A DNA stretch of 64,000 nucleotides from Tildeniella torsiva UHER 1998/13D (lineage in GTDB: Bacteria > Cyanobacteriota > Cyanobacteriia > Phormidesmidales > Phormidesmidaceae): contig JAHHIH010000001.1 in NCBI GenBank assembly GCA_019358835.1, positions 512,960 through 576,959 on the forward strand, in the 5' to 3' direction. How positions within the stretch are numbered: position 1 is the stretch's first letter; each line of letters begins with the position of its first letter. Below are positions 55,833-64,000 of the stretch, piece after piece. Made by a program: the position numbers and the translations under genes. The notes beneath the pieces are model-generated. The model searched no databases, had not been told where the DNA came from, and saw nothing but the letters and a program-made list of their open reading frames with translations.

Positions 55833-56363
55833 ATGTTTAGCGTTGAGCGTTTTCCCCGCCCCTTTTTGACCCTGCTACACCTAATCCATCGCTGGGTGCA
55901 GGTGCAGCAGCAGCTCGAAAAGTCTTACCTGACGGTGAGCACCGCCTCGGTCGATACTCTGTGGCAGACGATTATGAACCTGGCCGATGTCTCCTGGCAT
56001 CCGCTCCTGACCAGCACCAATGCGCCCCAGGGTCTCAAACCTAAGCCAGGTCTAATCTATCGGGCGTTCACCAAAATTTGCCCCATTCCGGTGAAGATTT
56101 TTGTAGAGCGGGTGCAGCCCCACGAGCTGATCAGCGTGCGAGTGCTGCCGATTCCCGGCCTGGAAGAGCGGGTCACTTACCACCTCAAGTCCACCGTGCG
56201 GGGCACCCAAATTTCCTACTCAGTGACCCTACGGGGTTGGCTGTCGCCCCTGGCCTGGTCGCTGCTGCGCCCCTACGCCGCTAAGGTGGCCTCAGCCCTA
56301 GCCGAAGCCGCTGAGCATCCCGATCTGCTCGATGGGCCAAACTCGCGCTTTCAAGTCTGGTAG
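55833..56363 (+). CDS. SRPBCC-family protein
   Basis: A 176-aa protein with the SRPBCC (START-like) lipid/hydrophobe-binding pattern: TVSTASVDTLWQTIMNLADVSWHPLL, then a central YRAFTKICPIPVKIFVERV and the long C-terminal helix RPYAAKVASALAEAAE. Proteins of this type bind hydrophobic ligands or act as cyclases; the ligand is unknown. The ATG at 55833 has a G-run 7 nt upstream; an in-frame ATG at 55818 is possible. The next gene is mrp, 99 bp on. Confidence 0.78.
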   Translation: MFSVERFPRPFLTLLHLIHRWVQVQQQLEKSYLTVSTASVDTLWQTIMNLADVSWHPLLTSTNAPQGLKPKPGLIYRAFTKICPIPVKIFVERVQPHELISVRVLPIPGLEERVTYHLKSTVRGTQISYSVTLRGWLSPLAWSLLRPYAAKVASALAEAAEHPDLLDGPNSRFQVW

Positions 56364-56462
56364 CACCGCTTACCCTAGGCACTTGTGCTCAAGGGGGGAC
56401 GGGGCAGCTTAAGATAGGGGATGGTTTTCGTTCCTATTCGCTGGCCCACCTTCCTCAACTCC

Positions 56463-57527
56463 ATGAGCCTAACCCTCTCCGAAGCTTCTGTATTAGATGT
56501 GCTGCGCCCAGTGCAAGACCCGGAGCTGCAAAAAAGCCTGGTCGATCTCAATATGATTCGCAATGTGGCGATCGCAGACAGCACCGTCAGCTTCACCCTA
56601 GTGCTGACCACTCCCGCCTGCCCCCTGCGGGAGTTCATCGTTGAAGACTGCCAGAAGGCCGTGCGCACCCTGCCTGGAGTTGAGACGGTCAACGTCGATG
56701 TCACCGCCGAAACGCCCCAGCAAAAGGCACTGCCCGATCGCACCGGCATTGGCGGCGTCAAAAACATCATTGCGGTTTCTAGCGGCAAGGGCGGCGTGGG
56801 CAAGAGCACCGTGGCCGTGAACCTGGCCGTTTCCCTGGCGCAAATGGGCTCAAAGGTCGGGCTGATCGACGCCGATATCTATGGCCCCAACGCGCCAATC
56901 ATGATGGGCCTGACCGAAGCCCAGGTGGTGGTCAAGCAGGGGGAAGTGCTAGAGCCCGCTTTCAACCACGGCGTCAAAATGGTGTCGATGGGCTTTTTGA
57001 TCAATCGCGACCAGCCGGTGATCTGGCGTGGCCCCATGCTCAACGGCATTATTCGCCAGTTTCTCTACCAGGTGGAGTGGGGCGAGCTAGATTACCTGGT
57101 GGTAGATTTGCCCCCCGGCACGGGCGACGCTCAGCTCACCCTGGCCCAGGCGGTGCCCATGGCTGGGGCGGTGATTGTCTCGACTCCGCAGTCGGTGGCG
57201 ATCTCCGACGCTCGCCGGGGGCTGAAGATGTTCCAGCAGCTAAACGTGCCGGTGCTGGGCATTGTCGAAAACATGAGCGTGTTTATTCCCCCCGACGCGC
57301 CGGAGAAGCGCTACGACATTTTTGGCTCCGGCGGCGGCGAGCTGCTGTCTAAGGAGCTGGGCCTGCCGGTGCTGGGCTGCATTCCGCTTGAGATGGCGGT
57401 GCGCGAGGGCGGCGATGCGGGCATTCCCATTGTGGTGCAGCATCCTGATTCTGAATCGGCCAAGGCGTTGCGGGCGATGGCTCAGCAGGTGGCGGCCAGG
57501 GTATCGGTGGCCGCGTTGGCGTCTTAG
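56463..57527 (+). CDS. mrp: Mrp/ApbC-family Fe-S cluster carrier ATPase
   Basis: P-loop scaffold that transfers Fe-S clusters to apoproteins. The N-terminal MIP18-like domain (VLRPVQDPELQKSLVDLNMI) is followed by the deviant Walker A GKGGVGKSTVAVNLA, DADIYGPNAPIM and VDLPPGTGDAQLTL. The ATG at 56463 (MSLTLSEASV) suits the family; an ATG at 56421 would add 14 residues. 354 aa. Confidence 0.93.
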   Translation: MSLTLSEASVLDVLRPVQDPELQKSLVDLNMIRNVAIADSTVSFTLVLTTPACPLREFIVEDCQKAVRTLPGVETVNVDVTAETPQQKALPDRTGIGGVKNIIAVSSGKGGVGKSTVAVNLAVSLAQMGSKVGLIDADIYGPNAPIMMGLTEAQVVVKQGEVLEPAFNHGVKMVSMGFLINRDQPVIWRGPMLNGIIRQFLYQVEWGELDYLVVDLPPGTGDAQLTLAQAVPMAGAVIVSTPQSVAISDARRGLKMFQQLNVPVLGIVENMSVFIPPDAPEKRYDIFGSGGGELLSKELGLPVLGCIPLEMAVREGGDAGIPIVVQHPDSESAKALRAMAQQVAARVSVAALAS

Positions 57528-57529
57528 AG

Positions 57530-57612
57530 CCCTCACCCTAAATCCCTCTCCCAACTTTGAAGTCTGGTTCCGGCTCCCCTCTCCTTCCTGGGAGAGGGGC
57601 TGGGGGAGAGGG
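57530..57612. repeat. CCCTCTCC-type intergenic repeat with hairpin
   Basis: A pyrimidine-rich then purine-rich element beginning CCCTCACCCTAAATCCCTCTC and ending GGGGAGAGGG. It contains a 9-bp stem (CCCCTCTCC 57576-57584; GGAGAGGGG 57591-57599). Elements of this sequence style are dispersed in many cyanobacterial and other genomes. It could also act as the mrp terminator. Confidence 0.7.
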
Positions 57613-57756
57613 CTGCGGGGACTTTGTGATCTACTGAGATTTGGGGTTTAGGGTGCAGGGTATAGGGGTTCAAGGTGTTCCCCTGCACATTTAACCCTAT
57701 ACCTTGCACCGCTTGTTATTGTCATAATCGATCGAGTGAACTGGTAGGCAACGGCG

Positions 57757-59016
57757 ATGTTTTTAACCGACGCGCAAAAACAGTGGCGATCGCTGGCGGC
57801 AGGCTGGCAGGGTGTCGATTGGGTGCTGCTGGCGCTGCCCGTGGCGATCACCGCCTTTGGGGCGGTTGTGATTCACAGTATTCAGCGCAACACCGTTGAC
57901 GGCAACTATGGCTTAAACCATGCCGTGCTGGGGGTGATTGGTCTGGGCATTGCCCTGTGGGTGGCCCGCAGCCGCTACGAACACCTGCGCAGCTGGCAAT
58001 GGATTATCTACGCCATCATCAATCTGCTGCTGGTGGCGGTGATGTTTATTGGCACCGTGGGCGGGGGTGCCCAGAGCTGGATTGCCGTCGGCAGCTTCTA
58101 TGTGCAGCCGTCAGAATTTGCCAAGCTAAGCGTCATTATTACCCTGGCGGCGATGCTCAGCTCCCGCGATGCCTCTACCCTCTGGGGGGTCGGCAGTGCG
58201 ATCGCCGTGATTATTTTGCCGTGGCTGCTGGTCTTTATTCAGCCCGACCTGGGGACTTCGCTGGTGTTTGGGGCGATTACCCTGGCGATGCTCTACTGGG
58301 CCAACTGCAACCCCGGCTGGCTGGTACTGTTCATATCGCCCCTGGTGGCGGCGATTATGTTTCACATGCTGCTGCCCGGCTGGCTGGTGTGGAGCTTGGC
58401 CATGGGGCTGATTGCCTGGTTTACCCTGCCCTGGCGCTGGTTTAGTACCGTGGTGGCCACGGCGGTCAATCTGGTATCGGGCAAACTGGGGGATGTGGCC
58501 TGGGGCCTTTTAGAAGACTACCAAAAGGATCGCCTGGTGCTCTTTCTCGACCCCGATAAAGATCCGCTGGGGGGTGGCTACCATCTAATTCAGTCTCGCA
58601 TTGCGATTGGGGCGGGCAAGCTCTGGGGCCAGGGGCTGGGCAATGGCACCCAAACCCAGCTCAACTTTATTCCTGAGCAGCACACCGACTTTATTTTTTC
58701 GGCGGTGGGCGAAGAGTGGGGCTTTGTGGGGTCAATGGTCGTCATTGCGGCCTACTGGCTGATCTGCTTTCGCCTGGTGATTATTGCCCAAAACGCCAAG
58801 GATGACTTTGGCTCGCTGCTGGTGATTGGCGTGCTGGCGATGATCGTGTTTCAGGTGGTGGTCAACATCGGCATGACGATGGGCCTGGCCCCGATTACCG
58901 GCATTCCGCTGCCCTGGCTGAGCTACGGGCGATCGGCGCTACTGACAAATTTTATTGCCCTGGGCATGGTGGAGTCGGTGGCAAACTTTCGCCATCGGCT
59001 GAAGTTTACGGATTAG
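57757..59016 (+). CDS. rodA: Rod shape-determining protein RodA (SEDS glycosyltransferase)
   Basis: Peptidoglycan polymerase of the elongation machinery. A 419-aa protein with about ten helices. SEDS motifs: SFYVQPSEFAKLSVII, LVFIQPDLGTSLVFG, and GIPLPWLSYGRSALLTNF. The last replaces the common SYGGSS with SYGRSA, a form I recall from other cyanobacterial RodA proteins. An amphipathic N-terminal stretch precedes helix 1. Confidence 0.92.
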   Translation: MFLTDAQKQWRSLAAGWQGVDWVLLALPVAITAFGAVVIHSIQRNTVDGNYGLNHAVLGVIGLGIALWVARSRYEHLRSWQWIIYAIINLLLVAVMFIGTVGGGAQSWIAVGSFYVQPSEFAKLSVIITLAAMLSSRDASTLWGVGSAIAVIILPWLLVFIQPDLGTSLVFGAITLAMLYWANCNPGWLVLFISPLVAAIMFHMLLPGWLVWSLAMGLIAWFTLPWRWFSTVVATAVNLVSGKLGDVAWGLLEDYQKDRLVLFLDPDKDPLGGGYHLIQSRIAIGAGKLWGQGLGNGTQTQLNFIPEQHTDFIFSAVGEEWGFVGSMVVIAAYWLICFRLVIIAQNAKDDFGSLLVIGVLAMIVFQVVVNIGMTMGLAPITGIPLPWLSYGRSALLTNFIALGMVESVANFRHRLKFTD

Positions 59017-59025
59017 GGCGATCGC

Positions 59026-59115
59026 ATGAGTTCTCCATCACTACCCTCATTAGACGAAACCCATCAACGCTTAAACCTAGCGCTAGAGGCGATCGCCCAT
59101 TTTTGTGAAAAGTAG
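59026..59115 (+). other. Short open frame after rodA, possible gene fragment
   Basis: ATG to TAG, 29 codons (MSSPSLPSLDETHQRLNLAL ...). It reads like the start of a real helical protein cut short by a stop. It could be a fragment left by a rearrangement; the adjoining inverted repeat supports that view. No family recognised. Confidence 0.25.
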
Positions 59116-59165
59116 CAGATGGTGGAGCTGTCTCTGTTTAGTTCTGTAGCTGATGTTTTTGCATC

Positions 59166-59229
59166 AGGGGTCAGGTGCCTTTGGTGCTGTGACTGATAAC
59201 GTCATGACTATAGAAGTCACCTGACCCCT
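59166..59229. repeat. 64-bp element with 12-bp perfect terminal inverted repeats
   Basis: AGGGGTCAGGTG (59166-59177) is repeated in inverse orientation as CACCTGACCCCT (59218-59229), with 40 bp between. It could be a small mobile-like element or a stem-loop. No gene is inside. Confidence 0.6.
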
Positions 59230-59258
59230 TAGAGGCCTCAATCTATCTGTCGATGGCC

Positions 59259-59549
59259 CTAAAGGGCCGGTCTTTGACCATCGCGCCTCAGCAGACTAAA
59301 CACCTCGCCTTGCTCTGGGGTAATCAAAATCCCGGACGGCGGGATTGTAATCAACTGGCTCCAGGTGGCCTGGTCGGCGTAGGTCAACACATGCAGCAGG
59401 TTGATCGTTGCTCGCACCCCCTCGGGTGAGCCAATTACCAGATGGCGCAATCGCTCGCGCCCTGGCTGGGCTTCTGGGTTCGCCAGCAGCAGCGGATTGG
59501 TCGCCTCGCCTCGACGGGCCGACGACACCAAATAGGGTAAACACAACAT
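59259..59549 (-). CDS. Conserved hypothetical protein (96 aa)
   Basis: A small soluble protein beginning MLCLPYLVSSARRGEATNPL. A central block, PEAQPGRERLRHLVIGSPEG, is followed by RATINLLHVLTYADQATWS, giving the look of a compact alpha/beta protein. I recall similar short proteins in filamentous cyanobacteria but no function. The start ATG at 59549 lacks a strong ribosome site. It sits in a gene-poor, repeat-rich region. Confidence 0.6.
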   Translation of the reverse strand: MLCLPYLVSSARRGEATNPLLLANPEAQPGRERLRHLVIGSPEGVRATINLLHVLTYADQATWSQLITIPPSGILITPEQGEVFSLLRRDGQRPAL

Positions 59550-59846
59550 AATTCAGGGATTCCTTTTCTAACGGTGGGTAAGGAATCCCAAAAACTTGGC
59601 CGCCCCAGACATGTGCAGTTCAGGACGGCCAGGTAAAATCAACCTTAGCCTCCGAGACAGCTAGTACCTGTCGACGGGGTTAGCCGCTGGTTGGTGTTGA
59701 CAGCACCTTCCAGTGGCGTTAGACCAAATTTTTGGGAAGCTCAGACTGCACGCACACAGCCATAGCTCAGTAACGTACCGCATTCAGACTCTCAAATCAA
59801 GTCAAAATTGCTACCTACTGAGATGTCTGTCGAGTTTTCCCTAATT

Positions 59847-60070
59847 CTAGGCACCCGCAGCCCAGTAGATGCGATCGGAGGCTAGCCAGGCAGCATATTG
59901 TAGCGATTGCTGAATATCTTCAGGCTCTAGGTAGGGACAGTCTGCGATGATTGCTTCTGGGGTTTGGCTACTAGGTTCAAAACTAATGAGACAGGTATTC
60001 GCATGCCGCGAATGCAGGCTTGCCCTGCCATGATTTTGGGGACAAAGGTGATGAGATCAAGGCCCAACAT
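59847..60070 (-). pseudogene. DUF433 family protein, frameshifted
   Basis: From an ATG at 60070, with AGGAG 8 nt upstream, the frame reads MLGLDLITFVPKIMAGQACI then RGMRIPVSLVLNLV, which is the start of a DUF433 protein (usually the antitoxin of a small toxin-antitoxin pair). The frame then shifts. The remaining part continues in another frame as QTPEAIIADCPYLEPEDIQQ and ends WAAGA at a TAG. The total of 224 bp is not a multiple of three; one base (or seven) is missing near the LVA/QTP junction. No toxin (DUF5615/PIN-like) gene follows. A sequencing error is an alternative. Confidence 0.7.
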
Positions 60071-60189
60071 GATTTTACTCCTGTCTGTTTTTAGGTTTTG
60101 CTAGCGACGCTGCTCATGAGTTAATTCCTGAGGGTTTGGGAGTGCTGTAGAGGTAGTGATCATGTTCGGCTGACCGATCTACAGGGGTT

Positions 60190-63045
60190 TCAACGGATTG
60201 CCCCCTCAAGGATTGCCCCCTCAAGGTTCACGCTCTCAAGGTTCGCTCCATCAAGATGCGCCCCTGTAAGGTTCGCTCCATCAAGATGCGCCCCTGTAAG
60301 GTTCGCCTCCCTCAGGTCCGCCCCCGCAAGGTTCGCCTCCCTTAGGTTCGCCCCCCTCAGGTCCGCCCCCTCAAGGTTTGCCTCCCTTAGGTTCGCCCCC
60401 TCAAGGTTTGCCTCCCTTAGGTTCGCCCCCTCAAGGTTTGCCTCCCCTAGATCCGCCCCCTCAAGGTTCGCCTCCCCTAGATCCGCCTCCATAAGGCGCG
60501 CTCCCGTAAGATCTGCCTCTATAAGGTTCGCCTCCCTCAGATCCGCCCACACAAGATTAGCCCACACAAAGGTTGCTCCCTCAAGGTTCGCCCTTCCAAG
60601 GTTCGCTCCCCCAAGGTTCACTCCCTCAAGGTTCACTCCCTCAAGGTTTGCCTTATCAAAGGTTGCCCCATCAAGGTTCTGATTGCTGAGAACGCAATCA
60701 TCTAGCGTCAAATGATTTAAGCAATAGAGAGCCACAGACCTTTCATTGCCTTTACGCTGTCCCTGCAGAGTCATCAGCCAAGTGCCAAAGGCTTCGGGTG
60801 TAGGCCATGTCACCTTAGAAACTTCTTCCGTTACCCAGGCACAACGGCTGAGGGCAGCTAAGAGGGCCTCTGAAGCATGGCGTGCTTGCTGGGTTTCTTC
60901 AATGAATTTGGGCCGGGGAGTTAACTCTTCCATAGGCATCCCCTGGCGCAGCATGTAACCGATAAGTTCGCATAAGGTTTGTTGCCATAGCTTGACCTGT
61001 TCTAGGGGCTGTAGCTTCACCTCATCCTGCAAAAAGCTCAGCAGATATTCATCCATCGCTGTTGGGCCACAGAGCATGACCCATCGCTTCAAACATTCTT
61101 TTTCATCCCAGCCTACATCTGGGTTATCTCGATGACGAGTTAGCTCATCTTGAATCAGCTTTAGCTCCCGCACTAGGCGGCGAGCCGTGAGGTACTCGCC
61201 AAAACTCTTGTGAGTAAATTCAAAGGTGGCTTCGCTGCCGTGGATGCCGCTCTGGCGAAAGTAAAAGGCAGTGAGCAGTCGGGTAACCCCTTCAGCCGCA
61301 CCACCTTCAAAAATCTCTAGCACTCGTTTTAGGGTGCTGCTGGCGCAGCGATCGGCGATGCGATTGATAGTACTGGTACGCCCATTGCCGTGCCAGCAGG
61401 CGACAGCAATTTCTTCTAAGATGCGTACAAAGTCTTTTTTCTCAATGCTGCCTAGGGTAGGGTGCGGGTAGCCTGCCCAGTCGCGCTGGTAGACCTGATC
61501 GAGCAAGTCATTGTAGATGGCGTTGAGGTTGCTCTCGGCAGCAAAGTCGATGCCTCCCTCGGCTTTGCTGCGGTCAAAGCTGAGGGCCACCAGGTAGTTG
61601 AGCAGGGGTTGGGCCGTAATTTCTACTAGCTTGCCCTGGTTAAGTTGTGTGGGTAGTCCGTCGTAGGGTTTACCTTTGAGCGTGCCGTAAGTTTGCCACC
61701 AGGCTTGGCGTTGGTCTTGGCTCAGCAAGGTTTGCTCACCAGCATATGCATGCTTATTAAGCTCTTCTTGAGTTTGAAAATAGGGCAAGACATGAAGAAT
61801 CTGACCCTCTTTGCGAAACTCAGTTTTGCTAGCTTGCACCGTTAAGTCTCGGCCACTCAAAAGGGCAAACACACGGGCTTCGCGTTGGTTGAAGGCCAGC
61901 AGCTTTTTTTGCACCTCGTGCACAAAGTCTTGGGCTACCTGGGCCGCTACTTTGCCCTGCTTTTCTAGTTCATCTAGCCCATCAAAAATCAGCAGCACGC
62001 GGGGTTCAGCGCTGCCTTTCTCTAGAGGATTAGGGGGTAAAATACCATCCAGATCGGTACGCAAAAACTCGTTGAGCGAGTCCAGTAAATCACCGGACGG
62101 ATCGAACTGATGCAGTGGCACAAACAGCACCGGCAACGTCTGCGTTTCTGCCAAATGCGCTGCTATCATATGACCAAAAGATGACTTGCCGCAGCCAGGG
62201 CCACCGCAGATGACACGAATAGTATCGGTGCGGTCATTCTCCGCTAGCCAAGCGAGAATAGCGGTTTGCAAATCGACCACATACCTGAGCGCTTTTGGGC
62301 TTTTACCAGGTAAAGCCCGCTCAAAATCATCTGTCTTCTGAGATTTGACCTCAACTTCGTAGTAGGCCCGCAGGGGATGGTAAAGCTGTCGCAGACCAAA
62401 TGCTTCAGCAAACATAGGTTTATCTACCTCCCGCTGGAGCCAAGCGCCGTAGACCTTCCAAGCAAATTCGCGCTCGGTAGCAGCCCTAAAGGGATTATCT
62501 AGTAGAGATTCTTGTAGAAGAGCATACGTGGTAGGAGAAGATAGCCACTCGTTGTACAGAGCAAACACAAAATACTTAGGCAGTCGCTCTTTCAAAGATG
62601 CTGCTTGCTCTGTCGATAGTCCGTTACTACACAGCCAGAGCCGATAAGGCTCTTTGACATGTTCTAAGACTGGCAACTGTTTGGGTCGATCAAAAAAGTC
62701 GGGAGTAAGGGAAAGGTCGCTAGTCTGTAATGTGTGGTCAAGCTGGTCGCACAGCAGCTTGAGATCTGGATTGAGGGTGTTAAGCGAGGTTTTGCATTCA
62801 CGGGAGAGTTCTACCATTGCTTGTAGTAGCGCTCTCTGTACTAGTAGCCATGCGATCGCCTCTACCTCATTGCCCTGAATGCCCAAGGAACTCAGCATAT
62901 CGACCCCACTGCTGGCCAAATCTGACCATTGCATAAATACTCCGGCGGCAGTTCCTTTAGCTAGAGCAGCCGCTAGAGCATCGAAATTTACTTTAAGGGG
63001 TCGACTCCAAAGAGATAGAGGCTTTTGAGGAGAAATTCCGCTCAT
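60190..63045 (-). CDS. NACHT-domain NTPase with C-terminal pentapeptide repeats
   Basis: A 951-aa STAND-type protein. Residues ~1-270 are a helical N-terminal region of unknown type. The NACHT NTPase follows: Walker A CGGPGCGKSSFGH, Walker B VLLIFDGLDELEKQ with the doubled acidic residues, and a downstream winged-helix/arm region ending around residue 640 (FEFTHKSFGEYLTARRLV). The C-terminal ~160 residues are about 32 pentapeptide repeats (A-N/D-L-x-x), a right-handed quadrilateral helix. Bacterial NACHT proteins often act in phage defence or signalling, with the repeat region as sensor. The ATG at 63045 is preferred to a TTG at 63105. Confidence 0.85.
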   Translation of the reverse strand: MSGISPQKPLSLWSRPLKVNFDALAAALAKGTAAGVFMQWSDLASSGVDMLSSLGIQGNEVEAIAWLLVQRALLQAMVELSRECKTSLNTLNPDLKLLCDQLDHTLQTSDLSLTPDFFDRPKQLPVLEHVKEPYRLWLCSNGLSTEQAASLKERLPKYFVFALYNEWLSSPTTYALLQESLLDNPFRAATEREFAWKVYGAWLQREVDKPMFAEAFGLRQLYHPLRAYYEVEVKSQKTDDFERALPGKSPKALRYVVDLQTAILAWLAENDRTDTIRVICGGPGCGKSSFGHMIAAHLAETQTLPVLFVPLHQFDPSGDLLDSLNEFLRTDLDGILPPNPLEKGSAEPRVLLIFDGLDELEKQGKVAAQVAQDFVHEVQKKLLAFNQREARVFALLSGRDLTVQASKTEFRKEGQILHVLPYFQTQEELNKHAYAGEQTLLSQDQRQAWWQTYGTLKGKPYDGLPTQLNQGKLVEITAQPLLNYLVALSFDRSKAEGGIDFAAESNLNAIYNDLLDQVYQRDWAGYPHPTLGSIEKKDFVRILEEIAVACWHGNGRTSTINRIADRCASSTLKRVLEIFEGGAAEGVTRLLTAFYFRQSGIHGSEATFEFTHKSFGEYLTARRLVRELKLIQDELTRHRDNPDVGWDEKECLKRWVMLCGPTAMDEYLLSFLQDEVKLQPLEQVKLWQQTLCELIGYMLRQGMPMEELTPRPKFIEETQQARHASEALLAALSRCAWVTEEVSKVTWPTPEAFGTWLMTLQGQRKGNERSVALYCLNHLTLDDCVLSNQNLDGATFDKANLEGVNLEGVNLGGANLGRANLEGATFVWANLVWADLREANLIEADLTGARLMEADLGEANLEGADLGEANLEGANLREANLEGANLREANLEGADLRGANLREANLAGADLREANLTGAHLDGANLTGAHLDGANLESVNLEGAILEGAIR
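60193..60680 (-). repeat. 15-bp (pentapeptide-coding) tandem repeats inside the NACHT gene
   Basis: Consecutive 15-bp units, variants of CTCAAGGTTCGCCCC on the plus strand, encode the pentapeptide repeats. Some 30-bp double units are identical in neighbouring copies, so the array probably changes length by slippage or recombination. Confidence 0.85.
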
Positions 63046-63231
63046 AGGGCGCTGGGGAGGTATATGCCCATAATGATACGTTCGCTCTTGTGAGGAAGAC
63101 CACAAGGATTATCAGACCATGGGATGACCCGATTGCACCAACTCCCGCACCACCATCTCGCAATCAGGAAACGCCAGGCTTAACCTAACTGTCGGTAGTT
63201 CAGCAAGTAGCCAAACATCTCCCCCTGCTCT

Positions 63232-63483
63232 GGCGCGATCGCCTATTGCAGCACCCCACCACTTTATTGTCAGGGCTACGTCCTCTAGTGTGAGGCCGCA
63301 ACGCTTTAGTGCGACAGCCCAACATTCGATTGTCAGGCCGCAATACTTTAGTGCGATCGCGCAACATTCGATTGTCAGGCGGCAACATCTTAAGTTGCGG
63401 CGCGACAATGCTGCTGCGATCGCGCAATCCTTCAAGTAGTCAATGCACAATGCTTCTGTCATAGAGCAACTTCGAATAGTCGC
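63232..63483. repeat. Degenerate 21-bp tandem repeat array (about 12 units)
   Basis: Units of exactly 21 bp, such as GCCGCAATACTTTAGTGCGAT (shortened here: GCCGCAATAC...), CGCGCAACATTCGATTGTCAG-like and GCGGCAACATCTTAAG-like, follow each other from 63232 to 63483. Every second unit is more alike, suggesting a 42-bp higher-order period. Some units contain GCGATCGC at their junction. Because 21 is a multiple of three, a 126-codon minus-strand frame (63112-63492) stays open through the array. Confidence 0.75.
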
Positions 63484-63938
63484 CCGCTGCACTCTTACCT
63501 GTTCTATTCACAATGCTGCTGTCATTGATGTAAGTCGACTATTCAAGCTTTGCTTCAACGTTGCTCTTCCAAAACCCTTTACGACGCGATCTAGCATTCA
63601 TTCAGGCTTCATCAAAACCTTTGGTGTCTAGGCACAATCTTTCAAATTGGGGCGGCGATCGCCCCTTTGCACCGGGCAATCTTGGCAATAGACGAGACAA
63701 CGCTGCGCCCCACCCGTCGTCTCCCATCGCCTGCCCTGAAACCTTTCGTCGCTGCCCCAAACCTCCGTCACCATTCCTGAACTTTCTTCAGGCAGGCTAT
63801 TTGATCGCGCCCGTATATAAACCATTACCCAAGGTGTATCACCATGCCCGTTGTCAACATCGCCCGCCGTCTGCCCAGGGCAAACGCATACTCGGCGAGT
63901 AGGGATACTAATGGATAAGTTTGATCTCAAGGCTATCC
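63484..63938 (+). other. Intergenic region between repeat array and transposase
   Basis: About 450 bp. Short overlapping frames exist on both strands, none with family resemblance. CAGGGCAAACG at 63876-63886 could be the left end of the insertion element whose transposase starts at 63939, but its partner end is outside the window. Confidence 0.4.
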
Positions 63939-64000
63939 ATGTCCCCTTCAGTGCCACCGACCGCTTCACTGCTAAGCCACTTTGAGGAACTAGAGGATCC
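63939..64000 (+). mobile_element. 5' end of an ISAs1-family-like transposase gene (cut by window edge)
   Basis: From an ATG at 63939 the frame reads MSPSVPPTASLLSHFEELED and continues out of the window. The LLSHFEELEDP start is characteristic of ISAs1-family (H-repeat-associated) transposases, which begin with LLxHFxxLEDPR. Only 20 codons are visible, so the call rests on this short match. Confidence 0.5.

Noticed and set aside
60193..60680. Regular short repeats that at first look like a CRISPR array
   Set aside because: Units are 15 bp without spacers and encode the pentapeptide repeats of the NACHT protein in frame.
63112..63492. 126-codon minus-strand frame upstream of the NACHT gene
   Set aside because: It is open mainly because the 21-bp repeat unit is a multiple of three; its start lies in the array, composition is Cys/Trp-rich and no family is recognised. 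Listed as a repeat and a finding, not as a gene.
63561..63969. Two overlapping 113-codon frames on opposite strands near the right edge
   Set aside because: They overlap each other and neither has a start site or recognisable motif; the transposase start at 63939 explains the end of the region better.

Overview
The window is a piece of a cyanobacterial chromosome. It carries a beta-carboxysome operon (ccmK2-ccmK1-ccmL-ccmM-ccmN-ccmO), the low-affinity CO2-uptake NDH-1 genes (ndhF4-ndhD4-cupB), ndhM, photosystem I genes (psaF, psaJ, psaL), an acyl-lipid desaturase (desC), a cyanobacterial AbrB regulator and many copies of the HIP1 palindrome GCGATCGC. Base composition is GC-rich. Gene content fits a Leptolyngbya/Nodosilinea-type beta-cyanobacterium, but the genus is an inference.

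Layout. 1-4.3 kb: the 3' part of a DUF4143-type ATPase, a K+ channel, glyoxalase II and ndhM. 4.4-10.6 kb: a co-directional four-gene set (4-Cys/PP2C phosphatase, CHAT-FHA protein, a protein of unknown family, TPR-CD225 membrane protein) that looks like an undescribed phospho-signalling module. 10.6-14 kb: phosphoribosyltransferase, sugar symporter and an unrecognised AT-richer gene. 14-24.4 kb: the inorganic-carbon super-locus, with ndhF4-ndhD4-cupB reading left and ccmK2K1LMNO reading right from one long intergenic region. CcmM has lost two of the three zinc-binding histidines of its gamma-carbonic anhydrase domain and carries four Rubisco-small-subunit-like repeats. 24.5-26.2 kb: a DarT/DarG DNA ADP-ribosylation toxin-antitoxin pair.

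26.3-40.6 kb is mostly core: miaA and gyrB (divergent), a Trypco1-like protein, desC, a PLP enzyme, psaF-psaJ-psaL, tsaD, a CPHC lipoprotein, an InrS-like metal repressor, acs and cyAbrB. 40.7-59 kb: a CPBP protease, cobL-cobH, holA, obgE, a degenerate histidine kinase next to a response regulator, FKBP, arylamine N-acetyltransferase, hupB-cobD-ABC ATPase, hemF, mrp and rodA. 59-64 kb is an accessory, decaying edge: inverted repeats, a frameshifted DUF433 gene, a NACHT NTPase with about 32 pentapeptide repeats, a 21-bp tandem array and the first codons of an ISAs1-like transposase.

No rRNA, convincing tRNA or CRISPR array was seen. Genes too short for routine ORF calling that were recovered by hand: psaJ (41 aa), the frameshifted DUF433 gene and the transposase start.
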